The notes: a model not told the origin generated them from the letters alone. 64,000 bases of DNA from Rhodococcus sp. SBT000017 (GCF_003688915.1 NZ_REFU01000001.1:248001-312000); one strand, 5' to 3'. Numbered from the stretch's first letter, positions 26,019 through 37,179 are shown. Numbers and translations: made by a program.

Positions 26019-27296
26019 ATGACAGCTTCCGTCTCGGCCGAACCGGTGACCACGACTGCCGACGAGCGAGAGAACGTGCACGCCGCAGCGCGCCGGGCGC
26101 GCACCGCATCACGCGCGCTCGCACTGCTGACAACTGCGGAAAAGGACGACGTGCTGCATGCCGCGGCCGACGCGGTCGTTGCTGCGGCCGAGTCGGTACT
26201 CGCCGCGAACGCAGTCGACATCGAGAACGCGCGAGCGGCCGGTACCGACGAAGGGCTGCTGGACCGTCTACGGCTGACCGCGTCGCGCATCGACGGCATC
26301 GCGGCGGGGCTGCGACAGGTGGCCGGTTTACCCGATCCGATCGGCGAGATCATCCGCGGTTCGACGCTGCCCAACGGGCTCGAGATTCGGCAGCTGCGGG
26401 TTCCGCTCGGCGTGGTGGGCATGGTCTACGAGGCTCGGCCCAACGTCACCGTCGACGCGTTCGGCCTCGCCTTCAAGTCCGGCAACGCGGTGCTGCTCCG
26501 CGGCTCGTCGTCTGCGGCGCAGTCCAACGCGGCCTTGGTCGAGGCGCTGCAGGGAGCGTTGCGCGGTCACGGTCTGCCCGAGGCGGCGGTGCAACTTCTG
26601 GGAAGTGCCGACCGTGCCACGGTCACCCACCTCATTCAGGCGCGCGGTCTGGTGGACGTGGTGATCCCGCGCGGTGGAGCCGGACTGATCGCTGCGGTCG
26701 TGCGCGATGCCACGGTCCCGACCATCGAGACCGGTGTCGGAAACTGCCACGTGTACATCCATGCCTCCGCCGATCCGGACACGGCCGAGAAGATCGTGCT
26801 CAACGCCAAGACCCGTCGAGTGAGCGTCTGCAACGCCGCCGAGACCGTGTTGGTGGACGCTGCGATCGCCGAGACCATGGTTCCGCGGTTGCTCCGGGCT
26901 TTTCAGATGCACAGCGTGACGGTGCACGGGGATCTGCCCGGGCTCGTGCCTGCGCACGACGAGGACTGGTCTCAGGAGTACCTGTCGCTCGACATCGCGC
27001 TGAAGGTCGTCGGCGGCATCGACGAGGCGATCGAGCACATCGACCGATACGGCACCGGCCACACCGAGGCGATCGTCGCCGCCGACATCGGTGCCGCGCG
27101 CGAGTTCACCCAGCGGGTCGACGCGTCCGCGGTGATGGTCAATGCCTCCACGGCGTTCACCGACGGAGAGCAGTTCGGCTTCGGAGCCGAGATCGGCATC
27201 TCGACTCAGAAACTGCACGCGCGTGGACCCATGGGATTGCCCGAATTGACCTCGACCAAGTGGACCGTGTGGGGCGACGGACACGTCCGAGACTGA
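26019..27296 (+). CDS. proA: Glutamate-5-semialdehyde dehydrogenase (gamma-glutamyl phosphate reductase)
   Basis: ProA reduces gamma-glutamyl phosphate with NADPH in proline synthesis. The 425-residue product shows [34 protein letters not shown] (read as consecutive short motifs), [17 protein letters not shown] and the catalytic cysteine in [19 protein letters not shown] (26006-26011) ends 7 bases before ATG 26019, so the mRNA is probably leaderless. proB lies 22 kb away, on the far side of the ectoine region; the pair is separated as in mycobacteria but by a different set of genes. Confidence 0.96.
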   Translation: MTASVSAEPVTTTADERENVHAAARRARTASRALALLTTAEKDDVLHAAADAVVAAAESVLAANAVDIENARAAGTDEGLLDRLRLTASRIDGIAAGLRQVAGLPDPIGEIIRGSTLPNGLEIRQLRVPLGVVGMVYEARPNVTVDAFGLAFKSGNAVLLRGSSSAAQSNAALVEALQGALRGHGLPEAAVQLLGSADRATVTHLIQARGLVDVVIPRGGAGLIAAVVRDATVPTIETGVGNCHVYIHASADPDTAEKIVLNAKTRRVSVCNAAETVLVDAAIAETMVPRLLRAFQMHSVTVHGDLPGLVPAHDEDWSQEYLSLDIALKVVGGIDEAIEHIDRYGTGHTEAIVAADIGAAREFTQRVDASAVMVNASTAFTDGEQFGFGAEIGISTQKLHARGPMGLPELTSTKWTVWGDGHVRD

Positions 27297-27341
27297 CACC
27301 CCTCGCAGAACCGGCCAGACCCGATCATCAGGAGCTGTGAC

Positions 27342-28223
27342 ATGGATCGTGCCCTACCGACGACACCCCCGCTGTTCGCCAGCGTGGACGACGTCCAGAG
27401 GCGCCTGGCCGAGACGGGCTATCTGGCCGACAAGGCCACCGCCACCTCGGTGTTTCTCGCCGATCGCCTCGGCAAGCCGCTGCTGATCGAAGGTCCGGCG
27501 GGAGTGGGCAAGACCGAGCTGGCCCGTGCCGTCGCGCAGACGACCGGTGCCGAACTGGTGCGGCTGCAGTGCTACGAGGGTGTCGACGAGGCCCGCGCGC
27601 TGTACGAGTGGAACCACGCCAAGCAGATCCTGCGCATCCAGTCCGGTACCGCTGCCGATTGGGATTCGACCAAGCTGGATGTCTTCTCCGAGGAGTTCCT
27701 GCTGGCGCGGCCGCTTCTGCAGGCGATTCGCCGAACCGAACCCACGGTTCTGCTCATCGACGAGACCGACAAGGCCGATGTCGAGATCGAAGGACTGCTG
27801 CTCGAGGTGCTCAGCGACTTCGCGATCACCATTCCCGAGCTCGGCACGATCGTGGCCGAGCGGACGCCGTTCGTGGTGCTCACCTCCAACGCCACCCGTG
27901 AACTGTCCGAGGCCCTCAAGCGTCGCTGCCTGTTCCTGCACCTCGATTTTCCCGACGCCGACCTCGAGCGCCGGATTCTCGCCAGCAGAGTTCCCGAACT
28001 GCCCGAGGCCATCGCCGAGCAGATGATCAAGACCGTGCGGGTACTGCGCGCGATGCAGCTCAAGAAGTTGCCCTCGGTGGCCGAGACCATCGACTGGGGA
28101 CGCACTCTGTTGGCGCTCGGGATGGACACCCTCGACGACGACGCGGTTCGCTCCACACTCGGTGTGGTGCTCAAGCATCAGTCGGACCAGGTCCGCGCGG
28201 CTGCCGAACTGCGGCTCAACTGA
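27342..28223 (+). CDS. MoxR-type AAA+ ATPase
   Basis: A 293-residue AAA+ ATPase with Walker A GPAGVGKTE near residues 50-58, Walker B VLLIDETDKAD, sensor 1 LTSNATRELSEALKRRC, and arginine finger region. MoxR ATPases act as chaperones with a VWA-domain partner, assembling or activating metalloenzymes or complexes; the CoxD/CoxE pair of CO dehydrogenase is the best-known case. AGGAGCTG lies ahead of ATG 27342. The partner VWA gene follows directly, matching Rv2426c-Rv2425c order in M. tuberculosis. The client protein is unknown and no molybdoenzyme gene is nearby. Confidence 0.9.
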   Translation: MDRALPTTPPLFASVDDVQRRLAETGYLADKATATSVFLADRLGKPLLIEGPAGVGKTELARAVAQTTGAELVRLQCYEGVDEARALYEWNHAKQILRIQSGTAADWDSTKLDVFSEEFLLARPLLQAIRRTEPTVLLIDETDKADVEIEGLLLEVLSDFAITIPELGTIVAERTPFVVLTSNATRELSEALKRRCLFLHLDFPDADLERRILASRVPELPEAIAEQMIKTVRVLRAMQLKKLPSVAETIDWGRTLLALGMDTLDDDAVRSTLGVVLKHQSDQVRAAAELRLN

Positions 28224-28224
28224 C

Positions 28225-29640
28225 ATGCAGGCCCCACACGGAATTCCCGGTCACCTCGTCGGGTTCGTCGACGCGTTGCGTCGACGTGGGATTTCGGTGG
28301 GGCCGTCGGAGACGGTCGATGCCGGACGCGTCCTGTCGGTTCTCGACCTGCTCGATCGGGAGGCCGTGCGCGAGGGATTGGCCTGTGCGCTGCTGCGCCG
28401 CCCGACGCACCGCGGAGTGTTCGACGCCCTGTTCGACCTGTGGTTTCCGGTGGCATCGGGCACCAGGGACTCGGGGCAGATCGATACCGCGTTGCCCCGC
28501 ACCGACACCGGCGACATCGACATCGATGCCCTCCGCGAGCTGTTGGTGGATCTGCTCTCGGACGATTCGGCCGAGGCCGCGGAGTTGACCCAGATGCTGG
28601 CGGCGCAGATGGTCGAGGAACTCGGACAGTACAAGTCCTCCAACGGGCCCTCGTTCTCGGCGTATCAGGCCCTGCGCGACGTTGCGCCCGAAACGTTGCT
28701 GCGCAAGATTCTCGACGGATTGCTCGGGCGCAGCGACGACGCACCCGATCGGCCGACCGACGACTACGAGTCCGAGGTGGCCAAACGCACTGCAGCGCAA
28801 CGCATCGCAGACCTACGCAAGATGGTCGAGAGCGAGACGAGGCGTCGGTCGGCAGAGAAGCTGGGCCGTGAGCGGGTCGCGAGCTACGGGGTGCCCAAGC
28901 TCGCGGAGGAAGTCGATTTCCTGCGGGCCTCGGACACGGAGATGGCGGCGCTGCGGCGCAACGTCACCCCTCTCGCCCGGTTGTTGGCGTCGCGACTTGC
29001 GGTGCGGCGCAGCCGAAGCAGGCACGGCTCCATCGATCTGCGACGCACGCTGCGCAAGTCGATGTCCACCGGCGGCATCCCGATCGATCTGGTCGAGCGA
29101 AAGCCTCGGCGAGCTCGCCCCGAACTGGTTGTGCTGTGCGATGTCTCGGGCTCGGTGGCAGGATTCAGTAATTTCACGCTGCTGTTGGTGCATGCACTGC
29201 GAGAGCAGTTCTCGCGCGTCCGCATCTTTGCGTTCATCGACTCCACCGACGAGGTGACGCAATTCTTCGATTCCGGTTCCGATCTGGGAGCCGCGATGAG
29301 TCGCATCATCCGCGAGTCCGATCTCGTGACGTACGACGGACACTCGGACTACGGCCATGCACTGACGACGTTCGACGAGAAGTACGCGCACGCGGTCACC
29401 AGTCGCAGCTCGGTGCTGATTCTCGGTGACGCCCGCACCAACTACCGCGAACCGAAGCTGCCGGCGCTGGCGCACATCGTGTCGGTGGCCAAGCATGCGT
29501 ACTGGCTCAATCCCGAACCGAAATCGCAGTGGGGTTCCGGCGATTCGGCGGCCAAGGTGTACTCCGACGTGATCGCGATGCACGAGTGCCGATCGGCTCA
29601 GCAGCTCGCCACCGTGGTCTCGCGTTTGCTGCCGGTGTGA
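28225..29640 (+). CDS. VWA-domain protein, CoxE-like partner of MoxR ATPase
   Basis: The product is 471 residues long, with a variable N-terminal half and a C-terminal von Willebrand A domain. The MIDAS motif is [13 protein letters not shown] near residue 308, followed by the conserved threonine/aspartate region ILGDARTNY. Proteins of this CoxE family work with a MoxR ATPase, whose gene ends one base upstream. ATG 28225 sits just after the upstream TGA; the frame is open further back but overlaps moxR. Function beyond metal-dependent protein binding is unknown. Confidence 0.88.
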   Translation: MQAPHGIPGHLVGFVDALRRRGISVGPSETVDAGRVLSVLDLLDREAVREGLACALLRRPTHRGVFDALFDLWFPVASGTRDSGQIDTALPRTDTGDIDIDALRELLVDLLSDDSAEAAELTQMLAAQMVEELGQYKSSNGPSFSAYQALRDVAPETLLRKILDGLLGRSDDAPDRPTDDYESEVAKRTAAQRIADLRKMVESETRRRSAEKLGRERVASYGVPKLAEEVDFLRASDTEMAALRRNVTPLARLLASRLAVRRSRSRHGSIDLRRTLRKSMSTGGIPIDLVERKPRRARPELVVLCDVSGSVAGFSNFTLLLVHALREQFSRVRIFAFIDSTDEVTQFFDSGSDLGAAMSRIIRESDLVTYDGHSDYGHALTTFDEKYAHAVTSRSSVLILGDARTNYREPKLPALAHIVSVAKHAYWLNPEPKSQWGSGDSAAKVYSDVIAMHECRSAQQLATVVSRLLPV

Positions 29641-29684
29641 GGCGTGTGACGCCAAGCGGCACCCCGGACGTAGAATCGGCGGTT

Positions 29685-30461
29685 GTGCAGCGCGAATCCG
29701 ACTCCGGCGACAACACCGGTGGGCAGCCCGTCCGCCGTCTGGGCGTGATGGGTGGCACCTTCGACCCGATTCACCACGGACACCTCGTCGCAGCCAGCGA
29801 AGTGGCGAACAAATTCGGCCTGGACGAGGTCATCTTCGTCCCCACCGGAAACCCGTGGCAGAAGGAAGGCAAGTCGGTCAGCCCGGCCGAGGATCGCTAC
29901 CTGATGACCGTCATCGCGACGGCGTCCAATCCGCGTTTCTCGGTCAGCCGGGTGGACGTCGACCGAGAGAAATCGACCTACACCGTCGACACCCTGCGCG
30001 ATCTGCGATCGCAGCATCCCAATGCCGAGCTGTACTTCATCACCGGGGCGGACGCGCTCGAGTCGATCCTCACGTGGCAGAACTGGGAGGAGCTGTTCGA
30101 GCTCGCCAAGTTCGTCGGTGTCTCGCGTCCTGGGTTCGAGCTAGGCGTCGAACATCTCGCCAACCACCTCCGATCGTTGCCCGCGGGCACTCTCACATTG
30201 ATGGAAATCCCGGCACTCGCGATATCGTCGACGGACTGTCGACTTCGAGCCGGTGAGAATCGGCCGGTCTGGTACCTCGTACCGGACGGCGTCGTGCAAT
30301 ACATCTCGAAGAGGAATCTCTACAGACCACGAGGCGCTCAGCGTCTCGACGGATCCGTCACCATGTCGGAACCAGCGCCCCAGAAGAAGCAACCGGCAGG
30401 GTCGGTCACCAGCGCAATGACCGAGAACCCGAGCCATACGAGTGGGAGTACACCGAAGTGA
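29685..30461 (+). CDS. nadD: Nicotinate-nucleotide adenylyltransferase
   Basis: NadD makes nicotinate adenine dinucleotide from NaMN and ATP in NAD synthesis. The 258-residue product has the nucleotidyltransferase motif [20 protein letters not shown] near the start, [12 protein letters not shown], and the ISSTDCR (SSTxxR) motif. After [10 protein letters not shown] a tail of about 50 low-complexity residues follows. TAGAAT (29671-29676) ends 8 bases before GTG 29685, which implies a leaderless mRNA; a start at the internal GTG/ATG near GVMGG cannot be excluded. The stop overlaps rsfS by 4 bases. Confidence 0.95.
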   Translation: MQRESDSGDNTGGQPVRRLGVMGGTFDPIHHGHLVAASEVANKFGLDEVIFVPTGNPWQKEGKSVSPAEDRYLMTVIATASNPRFSVSRVDVDREKSTYTVDTLRDLRSQHPNAELYFITGADALESILTWQNWEELFELAKFVGVSRPGFELGVEHLANHLRSLPAGTLTLMEIPALAISSTDCRLRAGENRPVWYLVPDGVVQYISKRNLYRPRGAQRLDGSVTMSEPAPQKKQPAGSVTSAMTENPSHTSGSTPK

Positions 30462-30847
30462 CTGCAACAGCCGAAGCCGCCGAGATGGCGCGGATCGCCG
30501 CGCTCGCAGCCGACGACAAACTGGCCGGCGACGTGGTGATTCTCGACGTCTCCGATCAGCTCTACATCACCGATTGCTTCGTCATCGCCTCCGCGCCCAA
30601 CGAGCGTCAGGTCAACGCGATCGTCGAGAACATCGAGGATCAGCTCCGTGAGGCCGGACACAAGCCGGTCCGCCGCGAGGGCACCAGAGAAGGCCGTTGG
30701 GCGCTGCTGGACTACTCCGACATCGTCGTGCACGTCCAGCACAACGAAGAGCGGAACTTCTACGCACTCGAGCGGTTGTGGAAGGACTGCCCGACCATCG
30801 AGGTTCCCGGGCTCGGACAGCATCCGGCTCCGGAATCGGAGCAATGA
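30458..30847 (+). CDS. rsfS: Ribosomal silencing factor RsfS
   Basis: RsfS binds ribosomal protein L14 and blocks subunit joining when nutrients are scarce. The 129-residue product has the family core [40 protein letters not shown] and [15 protein letters not shown] 30458 overlaps the nadD stop. The nadD-rsfS-gpgP order matches Rv2421c-Rv2420c-Rv2419c. Confidence 0.95.
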   Translation: MTATAEAAEMARIAALAADDKLAGDVVILDVSDQLYITDCFVIASAPNERQVNAIVENIEDQLREAGHKPVRREGTREGRWALLDYSDIVVHVQHNEERNFYALERLWKDCPTIEVPGLGQHPAPESEQ

Positions 30848-31497
30848 CCAGACGGCTCATCCTGCTTCGGCACGGTCAGACGGAATACAACGCCACCGAC
30901 CGCATGCAGGGTCAGCTCGACACCGATCTGTCCGAGCTCGGACGCAGCCAGGCGAAGACGGCCGCCGCCGAGTTGGCGACGCGTGAGCCGATCAAGATCG
31001 TGTCCTCGGATCTGCGGCGAGCGTTGGACACCGCGAACGCGCTCGGCGATGCAGCCGGTGTGGCGGTGTCGGTGGACGAGCGTCTGCGCGAGACCCATCT
31101 CGGTCAGTGGCAGGGGCTCACCCACACCGAGGTCGACGACATCGCCCCCGGTGCGCGACCGGCCTGGCGCGCCGACGCCACCATCGCCCCACCCGGTGGG
31201 GAGAGCCGCATCGACGTTGCCCGACGCAGCGTGCCGCTGGTTCGTGAACTGGCGGCAGGTGTCCCCGAGTGGGGTGCCGACGGCAACGAGCGACCGCTCG
31301 TCCTCGTCGCACACGGAGGTCTGATAGCGGCGCTGACTGCGGCGCTGCTCGATCTGCCGACCGATCGTTGGCCGGTGCTCGGAGGCCTCGCGAACACCAG
31401 CTGGGTTCAGCTCGGTGCGCACGGACCCGGCGAGAACCCGTCCTGGCGACTGGACGTGTGGAACGCCTCGGCGCGGGTGGCCAGTGACGTCCTCTGA
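30844..31497 (+). CDS. gpgP: Histidine phosphatase family protein, probable glucosyl-3-phosphoglycerate phosphatase
   Basis: A 217-residue histidine phosphatase with the RHG motif [22 protein letters not shown], the acid ETHLGQWQG and the second histidine [10 protein letters not shown]. By order (after nadD-rsfS, before an OctT-like gene) it corresponds to mycobacterial GpgP (Rv2419c), which dephosphorylates glucosyl-3-phosphoglycerate on the route to methylglucose lipopolysaccharides. ATG 30844 overlaps the rsfS stop (ATGA). The substrate assignment rests on synteny. Confidence 0.85.
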   Translation: MTRRLILLRHGQTEYNATDRMQGQLDTDLSELGRSQAKTAAAELATREPIKIVSSDLRRALDTANALGDAAGVAVSVDERLRETHLGQWQGLTHTEVDDIAPGARPAWRADATIAPPGGESRIDVARRSVPLVRELAAGVPEWGADGNERPLVLVAHGGLIAALTAALLDLPTDRWPVLGGLANTSWVQLGAHGPGENPSWRLDVWNASARVASDVL

Positions 31498-32233
31498 GAC
31501 GGCGGCGCAGCCTGCGCTGCTCGTGCTCGCGGACTCGTTGAGCTACTACGGACCCGAGGGTGGACTGCCCGTCGACGACCCGCGGCTCTGGCCCAATCTC
31601 GTTGCAGCGGAACTGGGTTGGACGGTGGAGTTGGTTGCGCGCATCGGCTGGACGAGTCGTGACGCGTGGTGGGCCCTGACCCAGGATCCGCGAGTGTGGG
31701 CAGCCATTCCCCGTGCCGGTGCCGTCGTGCTCGGAATCGGCGGCATGGATTCGCTCCCGTCACCGTTGCCGACTGCGCTCCGGGAGCAGATCAGATACGT
31801 CCGACCGCCTGCCCTTCGGCGCGTGGTTCGCGCGGGATACCAAGCGGTGCAACCTGTTCTGTCGCATCTCGGTTGGCCCGTTGCGCTGCCGCCGCGGCTC
31901 AGCGTCGAGTATCTGGAACAGACCCGCGCGGCACTGGCGTACGTGCGTCCCGAACTTCCCGTCATCGGCACCTATCCGTCGGTGCACCGCTGCGATGCCT
32001 ACGGCAAGGTGCACTCGGGTCGCGAACCCGCCGTACGCGCACTGCGTGCATGGAGCGCGGACAGGAACGTCCCCATGGTCGACCTTGCCGACGCCGTACG
32101 ACCGAACATCGAGTCCGAGAACGCGAACCCCGACGGCATCCACTGGGGATGGGACGCCCACATCGCGGTCGCCGAGGCGATGCTGGAGGTATTGCGACCA
32201 GTCGCTGCCGGATCGGTGACCGAATCGCGATGA
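31484..32233 (+). CDS. octT: SGNH-fold acyltransferase, probable diglucosylglycerate octanoyltransferase
   Basis: The 249-residue product has an SGNH-hydrolase-like first block, [16 protein letters not shown], the oxyanion block GIGGMDSLP, and a C-terminal [10 protein letters not shown] (Asp/His pair). In M. tuberculosis the gene in this place (Rv2418c) encodes OctT, which octanoylates diglucosylglycerate during methylglucose lipopolysaccharide synthesis. GTG 31484 overlaps gpgP by 14 bases and the stop overlaps degV by 4, so translation is coupled. The function is taken from family and synteny. Confidence 0.8.
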   Translation: MTSSETAAQPALLVLADSLSYYGPEGGLPVDDPRLWPNLVAAELGWTVELVARIGWTSRDAWWALTQDPRVWAAIPRAGAVVLGIGGMDSLPSPLPTALREQIRYVRPPALRRVVRAGYQAVQPVLSHLGWPVALPPRLSVEYLEQTRAALAYVRPELPVIGTYPSVHRCDAYGKVHSGREPAVRALRAWSADRNVPMVDLADAVRPNIESENANPDGIHWGWDAHIAVAEAMLEVLRPVAAGSVTESR

Positions 32234-33078
32234 CCGTCGCCGTCGTCACCGACTCCTCGTCCTGCCTGCCGGCCACCCTCGCCGCCGACCGAGGCATCGC
32301 GCTGGTGCCACTGCACGTGTTGGTCGACGGAATCGACCATCGCGAGGGTATCGACGAGATTCCCGAGCAGTCCACCTCGGGGAAGCCGGTGACCACCGCG
32401 GGGGCCTCTCCGGGTGAGCTGACCGAGGTCTATGCCGCGGCTCTCGAACGCAGTCGAGGTGCCGGTGTGGTGGCACTGCACATCTCTCGGGGACTGTCGA
32501 GCACGTGGGAGGCTGCGCGCCAGGCCGCAGATCACGTGGGCTCGGCCGTCCGAGTCGTCGATTCCGCCTCGGCCGGAATGGGGTTGGGCTTCGCGGTGCT
32601 GGCTGCGGCCGCCACCGCCGCCGGGGGAGCAGAACTGGACGAGGTATATCACGACGCCGTCGCCGCGTCGACGACCTCGAGATGCTTCATCGTCGTCGAT
32701 CGACTCGACCACCTGAGACGTGGAGGCCGAATCGGCACCGCCGCAGCGCTGCTCGGCACTGCGCTGGCCATGAAGCCGGTACTGCACATCAGCGACGGCA
32801 AGCTCGTGCTGCGGGAGAAGACGCGGACCTCGTCCAAGGCGCTGCACAAGCTGGTCGATGCCGCCGTCGCCGCGGCGGCCGAGGTCGGTGACGAATCGGG
32901 GGTTGCGCTCGCGGTGCACCACATGCAGTGCCCGGAGCGGGCCGAGGACGTGGCCGCGATGCTGAACTCCCGAATTCCGCACTCGACCAGCATCGATAAG
33001 TACCCCTTCGGTGCCGTTCTCGGCGCTCACGTCGGCCCGGGCGCGGTCGGCGTCGTCGTGGCTCCGGGACGCCGATAG
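32230..33078 (+). CDS. DegV family fatty-acid-binding protein
   Basis: The 282-residue product begins with the DegV opening [12 protein letters not shown] and contains [26 protein letters not shown] and [12 protein letters not shown], the segments that hold a fatty acid carboxylate in FakB/DegV proteins. In Firmicutes FakB presents fatty acids to the kinase FakA; no FakA partner is seen here. It follows octT, matching the Rv2418c-Rv2417c order; a role in handling an acyl group for the neighbouring pathway is conceivable but not shown. Confidence 0.9.
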   Translation: MTVAVVTDSSSCLPATLAADRGIALVPLHVLVDGIDHREGIDEIPEQSTSGKPVTTAGASPGELTEVYAAALERSRGAGVVALHISRGLSSTWEAARQAADHVGSAVRVVDSASAGMGLGFAVLAAAATAAGGAELDEVYHDAVAASTTSRCFIVVDRLDHLRRGGRIGTAAALLGTALAMKPVLHISDGKLVLREKTRTSSKALHKLVDAAVAAAAEVGDESGVALAVHHMQCPERAEDVAAMLNSRIPHSTSIDKYPFGAVLGAHVGPGAVGVVVAPGRR

Positions 33079-33187
33079 CCGGGTCGAGTCCCGGTTCATC
33101 CACAGCCTCCGGGTTTCTGCACAGGGCAATTCTTGGCCTGCGGCTTTCGGCGATCGAGCCCGATCACGCGCACTAGCGTCCTTCCGT

Positions 33188-34072
33188 ATGGGCGGCAACG
33201 ACGATCGGGCGCACACGGTGGCGCGATTGAACTCCGTGCGCAGACAACACGATTCCGCCCGCGATCGCGTCGTGCCCGAGGACCCGCGACCGGACGCCGG
33301 GTCCACGGAACCGGATTGGCTGCTGCCGGAAGCGCAACGAGTAGGCACCCCGTGGTCGGCCCTGCTGCCATCTCGGTGGCGATCTGCTCGCGTGGATCCG
33401 GGAAGGCCGGGTGCACTGGCGATGGCGGCCGCCGGGGTCTTCGTGGTGCTGGTCGCCGGATTCGCGGTGGTTCGTGACGCACCGAATCCCGCTCCCGCAC
33501 CACCGCTCGCTGTGGTCGCGACCGACACGGTGGATACCGATGGCACGGTGGATACCGGTGACGCGGCCGATCCTGTGCCGAGCGCCGAGGCCGAACTCGT
33601 GGTGAGCGTCGTCGGGCTCGTGACGCGCCCCGGATTGGTTCGGCTGCAACCGGGTTCGCGAGTCGCCGACGCGCTGGCCGCGGCAGGGGGAGCTGTCGAC
33701 GGTGCCGACTTGCTGGCGCTCAACATGGCCGCGCGAGTCGCCGACGGCGATCAGATCGTCGTCGGCGTCGTGCCGCCCGAGGCCGCTCCACCGGTCAGCA
33801 GTACGACATCCGGGATCGGCACATCGGCAGACGGTAGCGGCGGCGTACCGGCCGGGGTCGGAGGTTCCACCACCGGCGGGACGGTGGACCTCAACGCCGC
33901 GACCGTCGCAGAGCTGGACGCGTTGCCCGGGGTCGGGCCGGTCACCGCGACCTCGATCGTGAGTTGGCGAGAGACCAACGGCCGTTTCGCAACCGTGGAT
34001 CAGCTGTCCGAGGTGGACGGCATCGGGCCCGGCAGACTGGCGAAGATCCGCGACCTGGTGCACGTCGGATGA
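33188..34072 (+). CDS. comEA: ComEA-family helix-hairpin-helix DNA-binding protein
   Basis: The 294-residue product has a cytoplasmic N-terminus of about 80 residues, one membrane segment (MAAAGVFVVLVAGFAVV), an SLBB domain (VSVVGLVTRPGLVRLQPG onward) and two C-terminal helix-hairpin-helix motifs (LDALPGVGPVTATSIVSW and LSEVDGIGPGRLAKI). ComEA binds incoming DNA at the membrane in naturally competent bacteria. TAGCGT (33174-33179) ends 8 bases before ATG 33188, so it is likely leaderless. It overlaps comEC by 4 bases. Confidence 0.92.
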   Translation: MGGNDDRAHTVARLNSVRRQHDSARDRVVPEDPRPDAGSTEPDWLLPEAQRVGTPWSALLPSRWRSARVDPGRPGALAMAAAGVFVVLVAGFAVVRDAPNPAPAPPLAVVATDTVDTDGTVDTGDAADPVPSAEAELVVSVVGLVTRPGLVRLQPGSRVADALAAAGGAVDGADLLALNMAARVADGDQIVVGVVPPEAAPPVSSTTSGIGTSADGSGGVPAGVGGSTTGGTVDLNAATVAELDALPGVGPVTATSIVSWRETNGRFATVDQLSEVDGIGPGRLAKIRDLVHVG

Positions 34073-35661
34073 CCACCGATGCCGCATCCACCGGCGCGCC
34101 GCAGACCGAGGATCGCCTGCCGTTCGACGTGCGCCTGGTTCCGGCCGCTGCGGTGTGCTGGTCGATCACCGCGATCGGAATTCTCGGAGGCCCCGGTGCT
34201 GCCCTGGCTGCTACCGCGTCGGCCGTTGCGGTGGTGCTGCTCGTCGCAGTGGCACTGCACGGAATGTCTGTTCGGCGCGGTCGGCCGAGTTCGAGTCGGT
34301 CCGGTGCGGCCGCGGTGATCGTGCTGGCGCTGTGCTTCGGGGGATCGATCTGGATTCAGATGCGCTCGCTGGCCGAGCATCCCGTGGCTGCGGCGGCAGA
34401 GAACCGAGCCTGGATCACGGCGTCGGTGCAGCTGGAGGAGGACCCGCGACGGCTGACCGCTCCCGGGCCCGCGACGGTGATGGTGAAGGCCGAGATGACG
34501 CGAGTCGACGTGGGCGGCGAGGCATGGCACGTCGGTGGACGGGTGTCGATCATCGCACCGCAGTCGAGTTGGTCGGCATTGCTGCCGGGCCAGGTGGTCA
34601 CCGTGCGGGGCAGGCTCGGTGAGCCGATCAGACCGGACATGACCGTGGCCGTGATCCGCACTTCGGGTCCGCCGGTCACCGTGAACGAGCCCGGGACGAT
34701 CTCTGCGGCAGCCGGTACATTCCGGTCGAATTTGGCTGCCGTGGCGCAGAATTCGATGCCACCGGATCGTGCGGGTCTGCTGCCCGGTCTCGTGGTCGGA
34801 GATGTGTCGCGGCTGGACGAGACGGTATCGGACAATTTTCGGGCGGCCGGCCTCACGCACTTGACGGCTGTCTCCGGTGCGAACTTCTCGATTCTGATCG
34901 GTGCGGTTCTGTTGGTGTTGCGAGGTGTCGGGGTCGGACCTCGCGCTACGGTCGCGGTGGCGTTCGTCGTACTCGTGGCGTTCGTGATCGTGGCCCGGCC
35001 GTCGCCGAGTGTGCTGCGGGCGGCATTGATGGGGTCGATCGGCTTGGTGGCGTTCGTCACCGGCAGGCGCAGGCAAGCGGTACCGGCACTGTGCGGCGCG
35101 GTGTTGGGGCTGCTCGGGTGGTGGCCGAGGCTGGCGGTGGATGTCGGATTCGTGCTGTCGGTGTTCGCCACCGCCGGGCTGGTACTCGTCGCTCCGATCT
35201 GGGTCGACTGGCTTCGGGCCCGCGGCTGGCCCAGGGCGGCAGCGGAAGTGGTGGCGGTCGCCGCGGCTGCGCACGCGGTGACGGCACCGGTGGTCGCGGC
35301 TATGGCGGGAACGTTCAGTGTGGTGGGAGTGGCTGCGAACGTGTTGGTGGCACCGGTCGTCGCTCCGATCACCGTGGTGGGTTTCCTGACGGCTGTGACC
35401 GCCACCGTCAGCACTTCGCTCGCGGAGCTGATTGCGCAGTTGGTGTCGGCGCCGCTGTGGTGGCTGATCACGGTGGCGGAGGAGGCTGCGTCGGTGCCGG
35501 TTGCGGGCGTCGTCGTCCCCGATGGCGTGGTGGGCGCAGCACTGGCAGCGTTCTCGACGGCCGCGCTGCTGACAGCGTTGCGTTTCACCGTGTTTCGGTG
35601 GCTGGCCGCGGCCGTGGCGATGGCTGCACTCGCGATGTGGACGGCGCACGTTCTGTGGTGA
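34069..35661 (+). CDS. comEC: ComEC/Rec2-type membrane protein without the metallo-beta-lactamase domain
   Basis: ComEC forms the inner-membrane channel for single-stranded DNA uptake. The 530-residue product has N-terminal membrane segments, a DUF4131/OB-like region, and the Competence domain with [21 protein letters not shown] and [17 protein letters not shown]; about ten membrane segments in all. The C-terminal metallo-beta-lactamase nuclease-like domain of full ComEC (usually 700-800 residues) is absent, as in M. tuberculosis Rv2414c. It overlaps comEA (ATGA). Whether DNA uptake occurs is unknown. Confidence 0.9.
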   Translation: MTTDAASTGAPQTEDRLPFDVRLVPAAAVCWSITAIGILGGPGAALAATASAVAVVLLVAVALHGMSVRRGRPSSSRSGAAAVIVLALCFGGSIWIQMRSLAEHPVAAAAENRAWITASVQLEEDPRRLTAPGPATVMVKAEMTRVDVGGEAWHVGGRVSIIAPQSSWSALLPGQVVTVRGRLGEPIRPDMTVAVIRTSGPPVTVNEPGTISAAAGTFRSNLAAVAQNSMPPDRAGLLPGLVVGDVSRLDETVSDNFRAAGLTHLTAVSGANFSILIGAVLLVLRGVGVGPRATVAVAFVVLVAFVIVARPSPSVLRAALMGSIGLVAFVTGRRRQAVPALCGAVLGLLGWWPRLAVDVGFVLSVFATAGLVLVAPIWVDWLRARGWPRAAAEVVAVAAAAHAVTAPVVAAMAGTFSVVGVAANVLVAPVVAPITVVGFLTAVTATVSTSLAELIAQLVSAPLWWLITVAEEAASVPVAGVVVPDGVVGAALAAFSTAALLTALRFTVFRWLAAAVAMAALAMWTAHVLW

Positions 35662-35713
35662 TCGCCTGGACTTCGAGTGGATGCTCGCAGTGTCGGTCGC
35701 ACATGGCACGATC

Positions 35714-36688
35714 ATGGTCGTGACTTCGAGTGTGGCTCCACTGCATCTGGTCCTCGGCGACGAGGAACTGCTGATGGATCGCGCGGTAGCCGCGATCGTG
35801 GCTCAGGTGCGTGCGAATGCCGCGATTCCGGGGGAGGACCTGCCGGTCACGCGGTTGCGCACCGGTGATGCCAGTGCCCCGGAACTCGCCGAACTGCTGA
35901 GCCCGTCGCTGTTCGCCGAGGACCGTGTTCTCGTGCTCGAGGCGGCGGCCGAGGCCGGCAAGGACGCTGCTGCGCTGGTACTCGACGCCGCCACCGATCC
36001 GCCCGAGGGCGCTGTGGTCGTGATCATGCACTCCGGCGGCGGCCGGGCCAAGGCGATGGTCGGTGCGCTGCAGAAATGTGGTGCACAGGTGCACGAGTGC
36101 GCCAAGCTCACCAAGCCCGCCGAACGTATCGACTTCGTGCGCGGCGAGTTCCGTACCGCCGACGTCCGGGTGAGCGGCGACGTGATCGAGGCGGTCGTGG
36201 AGTCCGTGGGCAACGAACTGCGCGAATTGGCGTCGGCCTGTTCGCAGTTGGTCTCCGATACCGGCGGCAAGGTCGACCTCGCCGCGGTGCGTCGGTACTA
36301 CTCGGGCAAGGCCGAGGTCTCCGGATTCGACGTCGCAGACAAAGCAGTGATCGGAGACCGAGCCGGCGCTCTCGAGGCTCTGCGCTGGGCGATGCACCGG
36401 GGCGTGGCGCACGTGTTGCTCGCCGACGCGTTGGCAGATGCCGTCCGCACCATTGCGCTGGTGGGTTCGGCCGGCCGCGGCGACCCGTTCCGAATGGCAG
36501 GGGAGTTGGGTATGCCGCCGTGGAAGATCAAGAAGGCGCAGGGCCAGGCGCGTGGGTGGAACGGCCGATCCATCGCCCAGGCGCTGCGCGTGGTGGCGCA
36601 GCTCAACGCCGACGTCAAAGGCCAAGCAGCGGACGCGGACTACGCAGTGGAGAAAGCAGTGGCGGAGGTCGCATCACTGGGTAGGTAG
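35714..36688 (+). CDS. holA: DNA polymerase III subunit delta
   Basis: HolA is the clamp-loader delta subunit, which opens the beta clamp during replication. The 324-residue product has the degenerate AAA+ N-domain ([15 protein letters not shown]), [17 protein letters not shown], the middle domain [27 protein letters not shown] (typical delta segment, read in short blocks) and the C-terminal collar. ATG 35714 is used; an ATG at 35681 adds 11 residues. It follows comEC by 52 bases, the usual order in actinobacteria. Confidence 0.93.
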   Translation: MVVTSSVAPLHLVLGDEELLMDRAVAAIVAQVRANAAIPGEDLPVTRLRTGDASAPELAELLSPSLFAEDRVLVLEAAAEAGKDAAALVLDAATDPPEGAVVVIMHSGGGRAKAMVGALQKCGAQVHECAKLTKPAERIDFVRGEFRTADVRVSGDVIEAVVESVGNELRELASACSQLVSDTGGKVDLAAVRRYYSGKAEVSGFDVADKAVIGDRAGALEALRWAMHRGVAHVLLADALADAVRTIALVGSAGRGDPFRMAGELGMPPWKIKKAQGQARGWNGRSIAQALRVVAQLNADVKGQAADADYAVEKAVAEVASLGR

Positions 36689-36728
36689 CGTCGGCAAACT
36701 GCACTGCGCACGGAAAAGCCCAGCGCAC

Positions 36729-36766
36729 GAAAAAGCCCGCCGCATCCTCGTCGGATGCGGCGGGCT
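36729..36766 (-). terminator. Rho-independent terminator after rpsT
   Basis: Two perfect 14-base arms (36734-36747 and 36753-36766) flank a 5-base loop; on the minus strand the stem is followed by TTTTTCG. It ends rpsT transcription, 20 bases past the rpsT stop. Confidence 0.9.
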
Positions 36767-36786
36767 CGATCGAGCTCAGTGATGTA

Positions 36787-37047
36787 TCAGAGCTTGTTGA
36801 CTGCGAGAGCCAGTGCCGACTTCTTGTTGGCGGCCTGGTTCTTGTGGATGACGCCCTTGCTGGCGGCCTTGTCGAGCTTGCGGCCTGCATCGAGAAGAAT
36901 CTCGGAAGCCTTGTCCTTGTCGCCCGCAGCCTGTGCCTCGCGGAACGAGCGGATGACGGTACGAAGGGATGACTTCACCGACTGGTTGCGCAGGCGTGCA
37001 CGCTCGTTGGTGAGAATCCGCTTCTTCTGGGACTTGATATTGGCCAC
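36787..37047 (-). CDS. rpsT: 30S ribosomal protein S20
   Basis: S20 binds 16S rRNA early in small-subunit assembly. The 86-residue product begins [21 protein letters not shown] and ends with [14 protein letters not shown], which are family ends. GTG 37047 has AAGGA 9 bases upstream; the frame is open further back but the family start is here. It is a single-gene unit with its own promoter and terminator, opposite in direction to holA and to the ATP-grasp operon. Confidence 0.96.
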   Translation of the reverse strand: MANIKSQKKRILTNERARLRNQSVKSSLRTVIRSFREAQAAGDKDKASEILLDAGRKLDKAASKGVIHKNQAANKKSALALAVNKL

Positions 37048-37149
37048 GCGTAAAATCCTTGTCGTCTTCGTCGGTATTCCGGTCAGGGCGATCCATGCTG
37101 GAATGCCCGAAGTCTGCTGCTGAGCGTTGGAGCCCTGCGCCGAAGATCG

Positions 37150-37179
37150 AGAATACCAGTACGGTCGGCCAGAACCCAA
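37150..37179 (-). promoter_or_regulatory. Probable promoter of rpsT
   Basis: On the minus strand TTGGGT (37174-37179) and TATTCT (37150-37155) are separated by 18 bases. Transcription would give a leader of about 95 bases before rpsT. S20 is autoregulated in some bacteria, but I see no clear structure in this leader. Confidence 0.5.
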
